NCBI GenBank assembly: GCA_023052935.1
Contig: CM041294.1
Span: 36,479,236-36,543,235, forward strand
DNA length: 64,000 bases
Source of the DNA: Piezodorus guildinii
Lineage: Eukaryota; Arthropoda; Insecta; Hemiptera; Pentatomidae
Direction: 5' to 3'
The stretch's first letter is position 1; every line of letters starts with the position of its first letter. The notes under the pieces are model-generated. The model saw nothing but the letters and a program-made list of their open reading frames with translations. It was not told where the DNA came from and made no database searches. The translations under genes were made by a program, and so were the position numbers. Below, in pieces: positions 45,389 through 55,845 of the stretch.

Positions 45389-46734
45389 AACACAACTGAG
45401 ACGTTGATTTCCAAAAGGTACTATATCCACTTTAGAGAATTTTACAGGAAACGCAAAAATCTGTCATTTATTTATTATTGGCCTAATTTACGTGACTCTT
45501 TTTTTATTAAAATCAAAAGTTGATTTATAAAGGTGTTACCAACTCATTTTTCCAAATTATTGCACTTTTCCGATGACTTTTAAACAATATAATATGGATT
45601 TAGTACTTTTTGGAACGAAACATGGATATAGTACTTTTTGGAACGAATTAAAAGGGATATAGTACTTTTTGGAAGAATATAACGCAAGGTAAGTTGGTAA
45701 CAGTCACTATAACCTTCCTGATCCAACATTGCCGATAACTAACGTCTTTATATCGTTAATTACTAAGTTATGTATATGTCCTTATTCTCCCTCTGAGAAA
45801 CATCTTTCTTTGTTGGTTAATTACATTGATTATCTATTATTCATAAAGAAAGTGAATATTCAAAGGACAATATATCTATTTATGGCACTATAATAAGAAA
45901 GTATGTAATTATGAAGTTTGTTTTGAACTTGTATTTACTATTTGTGTGAATTTAGCAAATTTAATTATATTATTAACGACGTGTATACAATATTTAACCA
46001 TAGATACTGATAAATAATAACTTTTGAGCTTTTATTTTACATAAAAAAATCGACTACTAATTTAGATCATGCCCGGATTTTCTTCACATATTTAGCAAGT
46101 TCGTGGAATGCTAATTCCAACTATTTGCTGCATAAAATACCATTATTCTATTAAAATGTGAGTTTCTGAAAAATTTTAAACCAAATTTATGTTGCTGCAA
46201 GAAGAAATACTATGAAAAAACTTAATTTAATTGACAACCTAAAAGAACCAAAGCGACGCAACTAAGTTGTTTCAAATAGCCTAAAAACTGATTATTAGGT
46301 TAATACCAGTGATCAAAATAATAGCGGTGATTCAAGACGTGCTCAATGAACCAATAAAAATGCATAAAATGATGAAAACAAAAAATTAATGGTGATATAT
46401 TACGCGGTTAGGTGCTTCTGCCGTTTAGTAGGAAATATAGTACCTTTTGGAAGGAAATGAAATGAAAGGTTATATCTGTTTACATAGGATATAGTACCTT
46501 TTGGAACGAAACATGGATATAGTACCTTTTGGAATGAAATAAAATGTGGATTTAGTACCTTTTGGAATGAAATGAAATTTTTAAAGGCTTTTTTAAAGGA
46601 TTTTTATGTTTCTTGGATAAAATTTGATGACGGATTTAGATAAAACCAAACCATTAGAATACAAATATGTGAAAATATCAACTTTGAAAAAAATGTTCTA
46701 TAGTACCTTTTGGAAATCAACGTCTCAACTGTGT
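45389..46734. mobile_element. TIR element with a subterminal 15-mer array (unassigned family)
   Basis: Both ends carry a 35-bp inverted repeat: left ACACAACTGAGACGTTGATT, TCCAAAAGGTACTATA; right complement ACACAGTTGAGACGTTGATT, TCCAAAAGGTACTATA. ACAGC lies directly outside both ends (45384-45388, 46735-46739), a possible 5-bp target duplication. The 15-mer TAGTACYTTTTGGAA from the repeat recurs at 45601, 45629, 45660, 46438, 46492, 46520 and 46553, plus one in each terminus (45409 on minus, 46701). No transposase frame is seen. Probably a non-autonomous DNA transposon whose repeats bind a transposase; that role is inference. Confidence 0.7.
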
Positions 46735-47099
46735 ACAGCTATAATATAATCTAAGTATAAACAAGCAGTAGTATTAGCGTCCCCTCCATGCTCGCCTCAG
46801 CTGCTTATCTCTCTCTTCTCGCCCAGTCTTTGCCCCAGCAAGACCTCATTATAGTGCACTGTGCATTTTATGTCCCTTCAACCATTTACATTGAAGCCAG
46901 CCCAACCGGACCCGGCCTCCAATATATCGGCACGCCGACCTTTTCTTACACGTAGCAGCGAGGGAGCCACCAGGTGTACAAATCGTAGTGTATAGACATT
47001 TTTTCTATTATATATTAATTTTTAGTGTTTAATTTTTTCTATAATTTTATTAGTTTAATTAATTTTATCAGTTTTTAAAAGATTTATTTTCTTTATTTT
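46735..47099. other. GC-richer spacer
   Basis: 46780-46990 is clearly less AT-rich than its surroundings but has stops in all frames. It could be the 3' flank of the LINE or a decayed exon. Confidence 0.35.
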
Positions 47100-47405
47100 T
47101 GATAATAATTAGGAATATCAATTTATGTGATCTTTATTATAGAAATTTTATTTTGTCTTTGGGGCTTCCCCATACAAATAGAGCCTAGCTTGGCTATAAA
47201 TTACAATATTATGGTTTTAGAACTTTATATACATATCGATTAAAAATAAATAAAATAATAGAGAAAATTTACTAAAACAATTTGACTTTCAAATATAAAT
47301 TACAGATTAAAGAATAAACAGTTACTGGTGCTATAACAGAAACAATAAATAAACAAAATACCACTTTGAAGATAAAATAAAAATAAACACTGAATAGAAA
47401 ATGTT

Positions 47406-49743
47406 CTAGGATAAAGAATTGAGCACTTTTTGAACTCCCATCATGTAATAGTACACTTTATGTAACTTATCTACACTATCGATACTCAGTATAGCATGGA
47501 TACTTTGGATGTCGGAAGATTCTAAGATGAAGTTTTGAAGAAATTGTCGTCTATGTTCATTGTGTGCCGGGCAGTGCAGGATAATGTGATGTAGGCTGTT
47601 GTAGATAAATCGATTGCATAATATACAGCTTTCTTGTGACTTGAACAAAAAATCTGAGTTTTTCCCATAGATTCTAATATGTTCTGGATTTGCAACTCTT
47701 AATTGGCTGACACATCTCAATTTCTTTATATGTACTTTAAATGTGAGATACATTTCAGGGTCGGGAGCATTGTAATTGCATATTAATCTATATAAAGGAT
47801 AGTTAGTCGAATTTAGGGTCCTTTGTATGTCGGCTGAGAGATAATGGTTATGTGCTTTTTCCAGTATGTCGTCTTTGTATCGAAGAAGTCCGTTTGTATG
47901 GTGAACAGAAAGCTCTTCTGCAAAGGCATTTAGCTCGGCTATTGCTCTAAATTGGGACACCCAATTGAAGTTTATGTCGGGATTATCCTTGTCTAATGAT
48001 TTCAGTCTATTGAAGCAAAGTTTTGGAAGTCGTTCTTCTGGCATGAACTCGAGCTTGGTCCATAGATTTGTCATCTTTTTTATCACCTTCATGGCTAATG
48101 GTTCTCTTCCTGTTTCGAGACGGACTATATAATTTGGGGTATTCCTAGGCCATCCAAATAAGTGCTTTAAAAATTTAAGTTGGACCGTTTCGATTGCCTC
48201 AAGATAATTGGGACTCCATACTTCAGAAGCATAAAGCAAAGTTGATGAGACCATTGAGTTAAATAAAGTTCTTTTTGTTTCCCAAGAGTCACTTTTCCCT
48301 TTTTTCAATATGTCTATGACTTTTGCAGATGCCACTGATGACTTCTGAGTAAAGTGTCCACATGCTTGTTTAAATTTTCCCGATGATGTGAAGGGAACTC
48401 CCAAATAAGTATACCTTTTTGTATACTCCAATATCTTATCATGCCAGTATAACGGTTTGAGCTGTTTAAGCTTTGGAGATTTATGAAAAACAAGAGTTTT
48501 GGATTTCTCCGCATTTAATATGAGAGAATTGTTACTGCAGTACTCCTGTAGTATTTTTATATTTTTCTGTGCTCCATGCCAACTGTTACTTAATAAGATG
48601 ATATCATCAGCTAGAAGGAGCATTGTCACCTCGTGTAAGGTGTCTATGCTTATACCTGCCGCTCCTTTGTCATGAAAGAATTGAACTATGTCGGAGATGA
48701 ATAGCAAGAACAAGGTTGGGCTCAGACTTTCGCCTTGTAAAAGTCCTAAGGTGATATCGATATCTTCTGAAAGTTGTTCGTTAACAGAAATTTGTGTTGA
48801 TGCATTATCATACAACATTTTTATAATTTTGACGATTTTTCCTCCGATTCCTAGAGTAATAAGCTTTCTCCAAAGGAGTCCGTGATTAACTGAATCGAAG
48901 GCTCTTTTGAGGTCGATGAAGGTGGCGTATAGGTATCTTCCTTCTGTTTTGAACGTTATTCCGATAAGTGCTGAAAGAGTGAAGATATGATCAATGCAGC
49001 CTCTTCCTTTCCTGAATCCTGCTTGCTCTTCGGGTATTAGATTGTGAGAGTCCGCCCATAGCATTATTCTCCTCGCAATGATGGCGGTAAATAATTTAGC
49101 AATCGTGTTCAGTAGGGATATACCTCTATAGTTATCTACATCGCTTCTATTACCTTTTTTAAAAAGTAAGCAGAGTTTGGATTTAGACCACTGGGTAGGT
49201 AATTTTTCTTGATCAAGTACAGAATTGAATAAATTCAAAATATAGTGTTCCCACTCTGGGGTGAGATTCTTCAAATTTTCATAAATTATAAGGTCCGGTC
49301 CAGGAGCTTTGTTGTTTTTAGAGAGATTAATACAAAGCTGCATCTCTTCCAGCGTTATATTAGCTTCTAGAATTGAGTTGGTAGTGGGGATGAATTCTAA
49401 GCTCTGAATGATCTTCTGGCCGTAGTGGGCTCTGTAGAATTCGGTCCATTCTTCTATGGCTACTGTATTCTCATTGGGTTTGTATGGTTTCAGGTGATTG
49501 ACGGTTTTCCAAAACTGTTTGCTATTTTTTGTATCCTGCAGGTTTTTAATAATTTGAAATCTAAATTCCATTTTCTTACCATTAATTAAATTTCTGTAAG
49601 AATCCCTTGTTTGGATGTAGTCCTGTAATGCTTGTGGGGAAAAATTTAATTTAATTAATGCTCTATATTTTCTCCTAACTTCCCTTTTCAGATTACTGCA
49701 CTCTAAATCAAACCAGGGTTGATTAGGCTGAGACTTGATATAC
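47406..49743 (-). CDS. LINE ORF2, reverse transcriptase part
   Basis: Copies element RNA into DNA at the nicked target. Counting from the Met at 49571 (721 residues): a thumb/finger linker with NNKAPGPDLI at about 86-95; NYRGISLLNTIAKLF at 147-161; GFRKGRGCIDH at 185-195; the palm motif FIDLKRAFDSVNH, whose Asp (220) is the first catalytic residue; GLLQGESLSPTLF at 276-288; and LLADDIILL at 319-327, where the usual YADD/FADD is LADD. Near the end lies ESCILCNRFIYNSLHHIILH followed by CPAH, a C-x2-C-x8-H-x4-C type zinc motif. There is no RNase H. The open frame extends upstream of that Met to about 49743 (a W-FDLEC segment), so the Met at 49571 is not the true start: the segment continues the endonuclease ORF and is cut from it by a 59-bp tandem duplication. 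Confidence 0.93.
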
Positions 49744-49802
49744 TTTTCAGATTACTGCACTCTAAATCAAACCAGGGTTGATTAGGCTCAAACTTGATAT
49801 AC
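49685..49802. repeat. 59-bp tandem duplication splitting ORF2
   Basis: Copy 1 is 49685-49743 and copy 2 is 49744-49802; both start TTTTCAGATTACTGCACTCT and differ at two bases. Because 59 is not a multiple of three, the extra copy shifts the frame between endonuclease and reverse transcriptase. Both copies encode the same NQPWFDLECSNLK segment, which in a single-copy element would join the two parts. Confidence 0.95.
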
Positions 49803-50893
49803 TTCGCTGTTTTTTTTATTAAAAGCATTCCAGCAGAAGACATACTTTCATGCAAGCATTCAACGAAATTATCATAGAGATGATTCACATCATAAGAATT
49901 AAAGTAAATTTTTTCACTGCAAGCTAAATTTGATCTGAATAATATACTTTTATTCCCTTCCCATTTAACAAATTTTTTGGGTCCCATGCCTATATAAGTG
50001 AACGGTCGATGATTTGGTAAGCAAACGTGTGGTTTCACGGAAGTAGTGCAAGCTAAATGGTCCAGAGAATCAGACATGGCTATAACTTCCATATCATCTA
50101 ATATCTCTAGTGCCATATCGTTGATCCAAACTAGATCAATAGCGCTTTTTCCAACTTTAGACATAAATGTGAACTTTCCAGGTCTATCTGAAGGGGTCCT
50201 GCCATTGCATAGTATGAGCCCTAATGATTCCATCGCTTCCACCAATTGTTTTCCTCGTCTGTTAATATGTTTATGACTATTCGTCCTGGTAGCGTATAGA
50301 TTTGAGTTGTACAATATTTCTTCCTCCAAACAATTCAGGTCACCTACATGACTGTTAAAGTCACCATTAACAAACAGGTAAGTATTCGAATGATTAAGTA
50401 GTATTTCCGTGATAGTATTACACAGATCTTCCAGTATTACATCCATATCACATACAGGGGGCAAGTAAATGTTTCCAATTGTTAATAATTTGTTATTAAT
50501 TTTAATATTGACAAAAAGCCAGTAGCGGTTGCAATATACAATATTTGTTCCTGAATTAATCGAACTATGGACTAGGGTTAGTATACCGCCGCTGCCACGC
50601 CCTCTTGTGTTCTCTTTTACAGCCTTACTGCTAAATGGTGTATACTCATGTAACCAAGGGGGTAAAGAGAAATTATCGTCTGTCATCCAAGTCTCTACGA
50701 AGCATAATATGAGATATTGTCTTATTGTATCACATTCATTTACTGTAAATTTGAATAAATTTTTTAAGCCATTTATATTGCAAAACAAAATATGATGTGC
50801 GTATTGTTTTATATTTTTGGGATAGGTAGTTTTACCGAGTCCTTTCCGTGAATCATTAACAGGTATCAGGCCAGAGGAGATAGATTTGTTCTG
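49703..50893 (-). CDS. LINE ORF2, apurinic-type endonuclease part
   Basis: Nicks the target DNA so the 3' end can prime reverse transcription. Motifs of the exonuclease-endonuclease-phosphatase fold are in order: ILFCNINGLKN (metal-binding Asn), CFVETWMTDD (Glu), GSGGILTLVHSSI, IGNIYLPPV, LFVNGDFNSHVGDL (Asp/Asn), KSAIDLVWIND, and SDSLDHLA (final Asp-His). There is no ATG between the ORF1 stop at 50894-50896 and the first motif; the frame is open from the codon right after that stop and is the same frame as ORF1. The first ATG inside lies after the first catalytic residue. The frame ends at a TAA or similar stop at 49703 created by the 59-bp duplication. Confidence 0.9.
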   Translation of the reverse strand, partial: QNKSISSGLIPVNDSRKGLGKTTYPKNIKQYAHHILFCNINGLKNLFKFTVNECDTIRQYLILCFVETWMTDDNFSLPPWLHEYTPFSSKAVKENTRGRGSGGILTLVHSSINSGTNIVYCNRYWLFVNIKINNKLLTIGNIYLPPVCDMDVILEDLCNTITEILLNHSNTYLFVNGDFNSHVGDLNCLEEEILYNSNLYATRTNSHKHINRRGKQLVEAMESLGLILCNGRTPSDRPGKFTFMSKVGKSAIDLVWINDMALEILDDMEVIAMSDSLDHLACTTSVKPHVCLPNHRPFTYIGMGPKKFVKWEGNKSILFRSNLACSEKIYFNSYDVNHLYDNFVECLHESMSSAGMLLIKKTAKYIKFEPNQPWFDLECSNLKSISSLSLINPGLI

Positions 50894-51622
50894 TCATGAC
50901 GACTTATCTATTGCTGAGACTGATGAACTTCGTGGTCGATATTTATATTTATTTAGTCTATTTTCAGCTTTTCTTTTCTTTTTTACTTGTTCCTCATCAG
51001 ATGTTGGGAGCAGGTCCGCCTGTGATATAGAGATGGGGATATCAGCTTCAGACTCTTGGATTAGGTTCTCTACTTCATTCATTCTATAGAATGAACCTCT
51101 TATTTTGAAAAAACCTTTCCTATAAGAAGCATTGCTATCGATATTTTTTAATTTAATTAAGCATGCGTAAACTTTCCTCCCTTCCTCTCTCTCTTCAGGT
51201 GTCTTATCATGACTTAAAAAAATGTTTTTATTTTTTAAAATATCCCTACTCTTAAAAATCTCTTGTTTGACATTATTATTATTGAGTGATACCAGAATTG
51301 GGCCTTTTCGAAGTCTATAACAGGTGTTAACTGCATAATCTGGAATAGTTATGTTACACTCTCTGAATCTATCTCTAACTTTGTTGAGTGTATTTTCATT
51401 TTCACTGAAAGGGACATTATGGATTAAAAAATTATTCTTTTTTATCTGCCGCTTTAAGAAATGTATTTCTTTTTCGAGTTTCGTGTTCTTTAACTCTAGG
51501 TTTTGGCAGGTATTTTTTAACATGGCACATTCTTTTAATACATCACTTATGAGAGAGTTATTAGTTTCGAGTGATCTTTTCATTTCATTAATAGCTTTCA
51601 TTATGTCATCATTGGAAACCAT
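50894..51622 (-). CDS. LINE ORF1 protein, coiled-coil type, 242 residues
   Basis: Presumed RNA-binding structural protein of the retrotransposon particle. I chose the ATG at 51622-51620 (MVSNDDIMKAINEMKRSLET) because upstream codons of the frame lack a Met and look like leader. Residues about 5-70 form a heptad-rich coiled coil (LKNTCQNLELKNTKLEKEIH). Then come KNNFLIHNVPFSENENTLNK and CYRLRKGPILVSL, then LSHDKTPEEREEGRKVYACL, an arrangement like the RRM-like and C-terminal domains of L1-type and other LINE ORF1 proteins. The end is basic (KKKRKAENRLNKYKYRPRSS). No CCHC knuckle is present. The stop TGA (50896-50894) overlaps an ATG (50897-50895) in another frame. Confidence 0.88.
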   Translation of the reverse strand: MVSNDDIMKAINEMKRSLETNNSLISDVLKECAMLKNTCQNLELKNTKLEKEIHFLKRQIKKNNFLIHNVPFSENENTLNKVRDRFRECNITIPDYAVNTCYRLRKGPILVSLNNNNVKQEIFKSRDILKNKNIFLSHDKTPEEREEGRKVYACLIKLKNIDSNASYRKGFFKIRGSFYRMNEVENLIQESEADIPISISQADLLPTSDEEQVKKKRKAENRLNKYKYRPRSSSVSAIDKSS

Positions 51623-51980
51623 TGTGAAGGAAAATATACGTAGGTGACAGTGATGTGATATGATAACGGTGACACTGACCTTATAACAGCTGTAGCGGTT
51701 GTGGTGGGGGTTTACAGGTCCAGTTCGGCACACTGATAAGCAGCCCAGTCTAGGCAGCAGGCTAATTTTTGTACAATTTTCCCCTATCGAAAATCCTCGG
51801 TCAATTTTAACGAAATTTGAGAAATCAGTTCCTGGTACTGAGAACTACAAGCGTGTAAACTTTGAGCTAAATCGAACGAAAACAAACTGATGAAAACTTT
51901 AAACAATTAAGACCCGATGTTTACTCGTTGCCGGCCGTAGCTAGACTCTCTGTGATCTTTATTATATTAAAAGTGTATAA

Positions 51981-52148
51981 CAATAATTTTCGCCTTTTTT
52001 TTTTCTTTTGATCACCTTAATTATAAGTAAAATTATAACAAATTTTGAACCAGCACCTATTATAGGGAAGAAGGGAAGAAGTGGTAAATATTTTAACACC
52101 GCCCCTTCCCCTACAATAAGTTATAACATTGTTTATAGTTTAATTAGA
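51981..52148. other. Spacer between LINE 5' end and palindrome
   Basis: AT-rich, no support for a gene. Confidence 0.4.
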
Positions 52149-52413
52149 TTTGGATATTTGTCTTTGAAAATTATTTTTATTAATTTGTCATCATTAATTT
52201 AAAAATTATTTTAATATGATTTACTTTTTTTAAAAACATTTTTAAACACACCACTCACTTATTTTACATTTATAGACGAATAGCGGTAAACTATAAATGT
52301 AAAATAATGAGTGGTGTGTTTAAAAGTGTTTTTAAAAAAATTAAATCATATTAATAAGTTTTAAATTAATAATGACAAATTAACAAAGATAATTTCCAAA
52401 GACAAATATCCAA
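52149..52413. repeat. Near-perfect palindrome, arms about 126 bp
   Basis: The left arm begins TTTGGATATTTGTCTTTGAA and ends CTTATTTTACATTTATAG; the right arm begins CTATAAATGTAAAATAATGA and ends CAAAGACAAATATCCAAA. The loop is about a dozen bases (ACGAATAGCGGTAAA region). Mismatches are few. HH8 lies 38 bp to the right. Confidence 0.92.
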
Positions 52414-52450
52414 ATAATGTATTTTCACTAATTAAAATTTAAAAAAAATT

Positions 52451-52497
52451 GTTTTAGTCTTGATAATGAGGAAAGAACTCCGAAACGTAGAAAAACC
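52451..52497 (+). ncRNA. Hammerhead-ribozyme-like motif (HH8)
   Basis: GTTTT (52451-52455), AGTC, TTGATAA (decayed CTGATGA), T, GAG/CTC hairpin (52468-52470 with 52478-52480), C, GAAAC (52482-52486), GTA, GA, AAAAC complementary to GTTTT. Confidence 0.45.
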
Positions 52498-53158
52498 ATG
52501 TAGCAAATCGTGAAAGAAAATATAACATAATAAAAGGAAGTTAAGGAGTGCATATTTGAGTGTGAAATATTAAGTAAAACTTCCTAAAAGAAAAGAAAAG
52601 AAAATAGTATTATAAATACTGTATAGCTCCTATACAGATGGGAAATATAATATATAAAAAAAATAATTAATTTTACGAAACATATAAATAGAGCAATTAA
52701 TAAGGTTTTATTGGACTTATTAAAGAAGAGCCGTGGAAGCTGGGCTTTAAGCTAACCATGAAAAATGCGTGGTAACGACCTGAGAGAGCGGAGTGATGGA
52801 TGTGACGTAGATGGAGTACACGCTGCCCTCCAGGCCTTACTCTGTATCAACTAATTATTTCATGATTCATATCGTCCTCAATCTTGCTCATTCCTCTGAT
52901 GAATGTGCCCACAAATGTTTTATACCTAGCTTCTGTTTGCTTCATCCCAATATACACCATCCAAAATCCTCCGTCATCTACCAAAATACATTTTCAAATA
53001 TTTGGTAGATAAGAGAGAGAGAAAAAATTAATATTCATCAAGCTTTTACTATTTGGTTTCTCTGTGTACTTTAATGCCTTGCAATACGGATTTTTAAAGC
53101 AAAAAACTTTTTTATTTATTTTTTTCAAATAGCATTGGAATAATCGCAAAAAGTACAG
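52498..53158. other. No gene recognised
   Basis: AT-rich; the 65-codon frame at 52811-53008 has no motif. Confidence 0.4.
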
Positions 53159-53982
53159 ATTTAAGGCGGCGATACACAGTAAGAAATAGAGTATGTGTAA
53201 GTGAGACGAAAGTACTCTCGCGAGAGTAGAGGGTGGTGAAAACCGCGTGAGAGCAAAAATGTGCGTGTGTATACGGTGAGAGTGCGAAACAGTACTCGGA
53301 AAAATGGCGGATGTGTGAACATCTGATTATTCAGAAAAGTTGTTGAAAAAGTTGATTAGCTCTGTTTAGGTTACCACGTGCTTATATAAAGATGAATGTT
53401 CAATTGGTGTCATCTCGTTTTAATAATAATGTCTAAAATGTTTTCGCTATTTGTATACAAATTTACTTACTAACCAACTACAAACGTCATCAACAACACA
53501 AGTGACAAGAGATGGGAACATTCACGCCACCAATGACAGCAACATTGCTTTGTAAAATCACTTTCAATTTTATCTATTTCGAATTTTAACGCAAAAAAAA
53601 AATATTATGAATCTCAAACTATAATACAAAAATATATATATATTATAATTTCTAATAAATAAATATCGAATTAAAATATAATATCCAAACAGTGAAACTA
53701 TACATATTATAAATAGTGGTTTTGGGATATAGAAACACAATTAAATATATATGAATATAAATAAACTATTTTTAGTTAAAGTTTGACCAAAATAATATAA
53801 CAAATGATATTGTTATTAATTTTCGTTATGGAAAGTAGATGAAAGTGTGATATAGTAAATCAACTATCACGATATTTACTTCCACCAACTTTCCAGCGCG
53901 CTCAGCGATGTGAATATCGCCATTTCACCTCACCTACACATACCCTATCCTATTTCTCACCGTGTTTCGCCGCCTTAATAGA
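53159..53982. mobile_element. TIR element (MITE-like), about 0.82 kb
   Basis: Left end TTAAGGCGGCGATACACAGT, AAGAAATAGAGTATGTGTAA, GTGAGACGAAA; complement of the right end TTAAGGCGGCGAAACACGGT, GAGAAATAGGATAGGGTATG, TGTAGGTGAGGTGAAA. TTAA stands at both outer ends and could be a piggyBac-type target duplication or part of the repeat. No transposase is visible. A related single end lies at 61935-62025. Confidence 0.75.
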
Positions 53983-54149
53983 TGTGGAATCTCTAAAAAA
54001 TTAACAAGTGACGTACGTTCTGAAATTAAACTAAAACCTATCACAATGCTTAAAATAATACTTTTTATCAAGCAAATTCTATAAACATACATTATGATCT
54101 AGCTAATCAAATTCTAGTCATTAGGCACTGGTGCCTATATGGAGAGCTC

Positions 54150-54345
54150 ACCTGTGATGTAGGGGTTAGCTTAACAGCATTCTAACTCGGGTTCAATTCG
54201 GTCAGGTAGCACTAGGATTTCTGATTGGGAGTAAAAAATCCTTAGTTATGCCGTCCTTAGCAAAGGACATGAAAAGGTAGTTCCGAGCCTGCGCGATGTC
54301 AGGTAACTCGTTCGGTTGTTCCCTACTCGGGTCTTTTTCATTTTA
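54150..54345 (+). mobile_element. SINE-B, degraded copy
   Basis: GTAGGGGTTAGCTTAACAGC, CTCGGGTTCAATTCGGTC, AAAAAATCCTTAGTTATGCC, GTTCCGAGCCTGCGCGATGT, AGGTAACTCGTTCG; the tail half is lost. Confidence 0.8.
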
Positions 54346-54754
54346 GGCAACCTGTTACTAAATTATGATAACGATTATTTTATGAGTTTAAGCAGTGATT
54401 TATCTATATCAGATAAAATCATATGATTTCATATTTTTGATTCTTTAAAGGTTATTATCGCAGTGTGAGTTGGTGTATAAAGTTAATCTGTGCTCTGTAT
54501 TTTAAAAATGAATCTGTTAGAATTATATTCTGTTTTGAAGTCAAATAAAATAGCTATATTTATACAAAGAATCGGTGTTCTACATGGAAAAATGAAATGA
54601 GGAGAAAGAGACTAGATGAAAATAATTTACCGTAAGAAACGCGTTCCGATTTGAAAATGGCGAATACAGGGATGTAACCAATCCAGAAGTGTATATAAAG
54701 GTACAAGGATCTTAAAAATTACATGAAATGCAGTACAGTCATCATGATAAAGAT

Positions 54755-55165
54755 AAAATGTAAGGTGTTCTGGAATCAGGAAATTTTATTTGAATTATTT
54801 GAATGAAAATCGAAAGAAAATAAAAAGAAATAGTAAGGCAGTCCTGTATAAATGCTTTTGTTTTTTTCATTAATGGACCTTGGTAATCGACCAAATAAAA
54901 AAAATCACCCCCGCTCAAAATTTGAGACCTTACGTTTCAAGGTGCGAAGAACCGAATAACGAATAAAATGAAATTAAAATTAATTAAATACAAAAAACGA
55001 AAGAGAATTAAAGTTTTGACAAAATGGAAAAAGAATCATTGAAATTGGTTAACAACTAGCTGAGATATCGGGTTTTGAAATGAGCAGTAGTGACATGACA
55101 TTATTCTTTGAATTATTGCTTTTCATATTACTTAATTACAACAGCCATATAAACAGTTATACCCT
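54755..55165 (+). repeat. Repeat R54, uninterrupted copy
   Basis: Joins the blocks that are separated at 6365-6545 and 7119-7452: TAAGGTGTTCTGGAATCAGG, AATGGACCTTGGTAATC, then CTTACGTTTCAAGGTGCGAA, AAAATGGAAAAAGAATCATT, CATTGAAATTGGTTAACAAC. It therefore defines the empty site of the LINE insertion at 6546. Confidence 0.7.
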
Positions 55166-55705
55166 AATATTGTTATTTGGCAATAATAAACCATTGTGCA
55201 TTAATTTGCAGCGTTTTTTAAATTCAAATACCAGCAAAGTAAAACATCTAATTTTACTCTATATCGTCCCTCCCATGTTAAACTAACGAATGTGAAAAAT
55301 TCATTGTTTTTATTTTGTTTTGTTTTTTGGCTACTATGCAATTACATAGGGCAAGAAACGCCTTGTGGCAAATCATCGAATATCTAACCCTATCAGGAAC
55401 GCGGGAAACTACTTAAGCAAAAGCCTTTTTTGGAAAAAGAGTTGATTTTGTGCTCACCATTATAGGTTCCTTTTTAGCTTTCCTGAAAAATACCGATTTT
55501 CACATTCCTTAGTTAGCCGTGTTAGGGACGAGATATTCTAATAATTGTTTTTCTATAAATCTACTCAAAGGTTCAATTCGAGTATATTTCATAAATTATT
55601 CTTTACTCGTTAGTCAATTAAATGCTAACCTTTGGGTACTAGAACTCATGAAGTATTTACTACATAAAGATATTATGACCTTTAATTTAAATTGATATAT
55701 AGTGT
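55166..55705. other. No gene recognised
   Basis: AT-rich spacer without supported features. Confidence 0.4.
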
Positions 55706-55833
55706 GCTAAAAATTTCAGAACCCATGACAGGTCACTAGGTATAGAAAAAAAAGCGAAGATTTCTTGGACGTAATACAATTAAATGCGATTATTATTAAG
55801 AAAATCACTATTAGGTATTCTAAAACAATTTTC
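55706..55833 (+). repeat. Direct repeat, copy 1
   Basis: TTTCAGAACCCATGACAGGT, CACTAGGTATAGAAAAAA, GATTATTATTAAGAAAATCA, TTAGGTATTCTAAAA. Copy 2 is at 56064-56185. Confidence 0.85.
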
Positions 55834-55845
55834 TTGATTTGATTT

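Larger units (their letters stand above)
47100..51980 (-). mobile_element. Near-complete two-ORF LINE
   Basis: The minus strand holds, in order, a 5' untranslated region (about 51980-51623), ORF1 (51622-50894), an endonuclease (50893-49703), and a reverse transcriptase with C-terminal zinc motif (49743-47406). Ends are approximate: I could not find a poly(A) tail or a clear target duplication. Apart from one stop and one 59-bp duplication the coding potential is intact, so this is a young insertion compared with the other LINE pieces here. It is unrelated in sequence to family J. Clade is uncertain; APE-type endonuclease plus no RNase H excludes R2/CRE-like and I-like forms. Confidence 0.88.

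Noticed and set aside
45389..46734. CRISPR-like array of short repeats
   Set aside because: Spacing between the 15-mers is irregular, the repeats are in a TIR frame, and the genome is eukaryotic.
50046..51647. Plus-strand frames opposite the LINE (for example 50529-50795 and 51351-51647)
   Set aside because: Antisense to well-conserved LINE coding sequence and without independent motifs.
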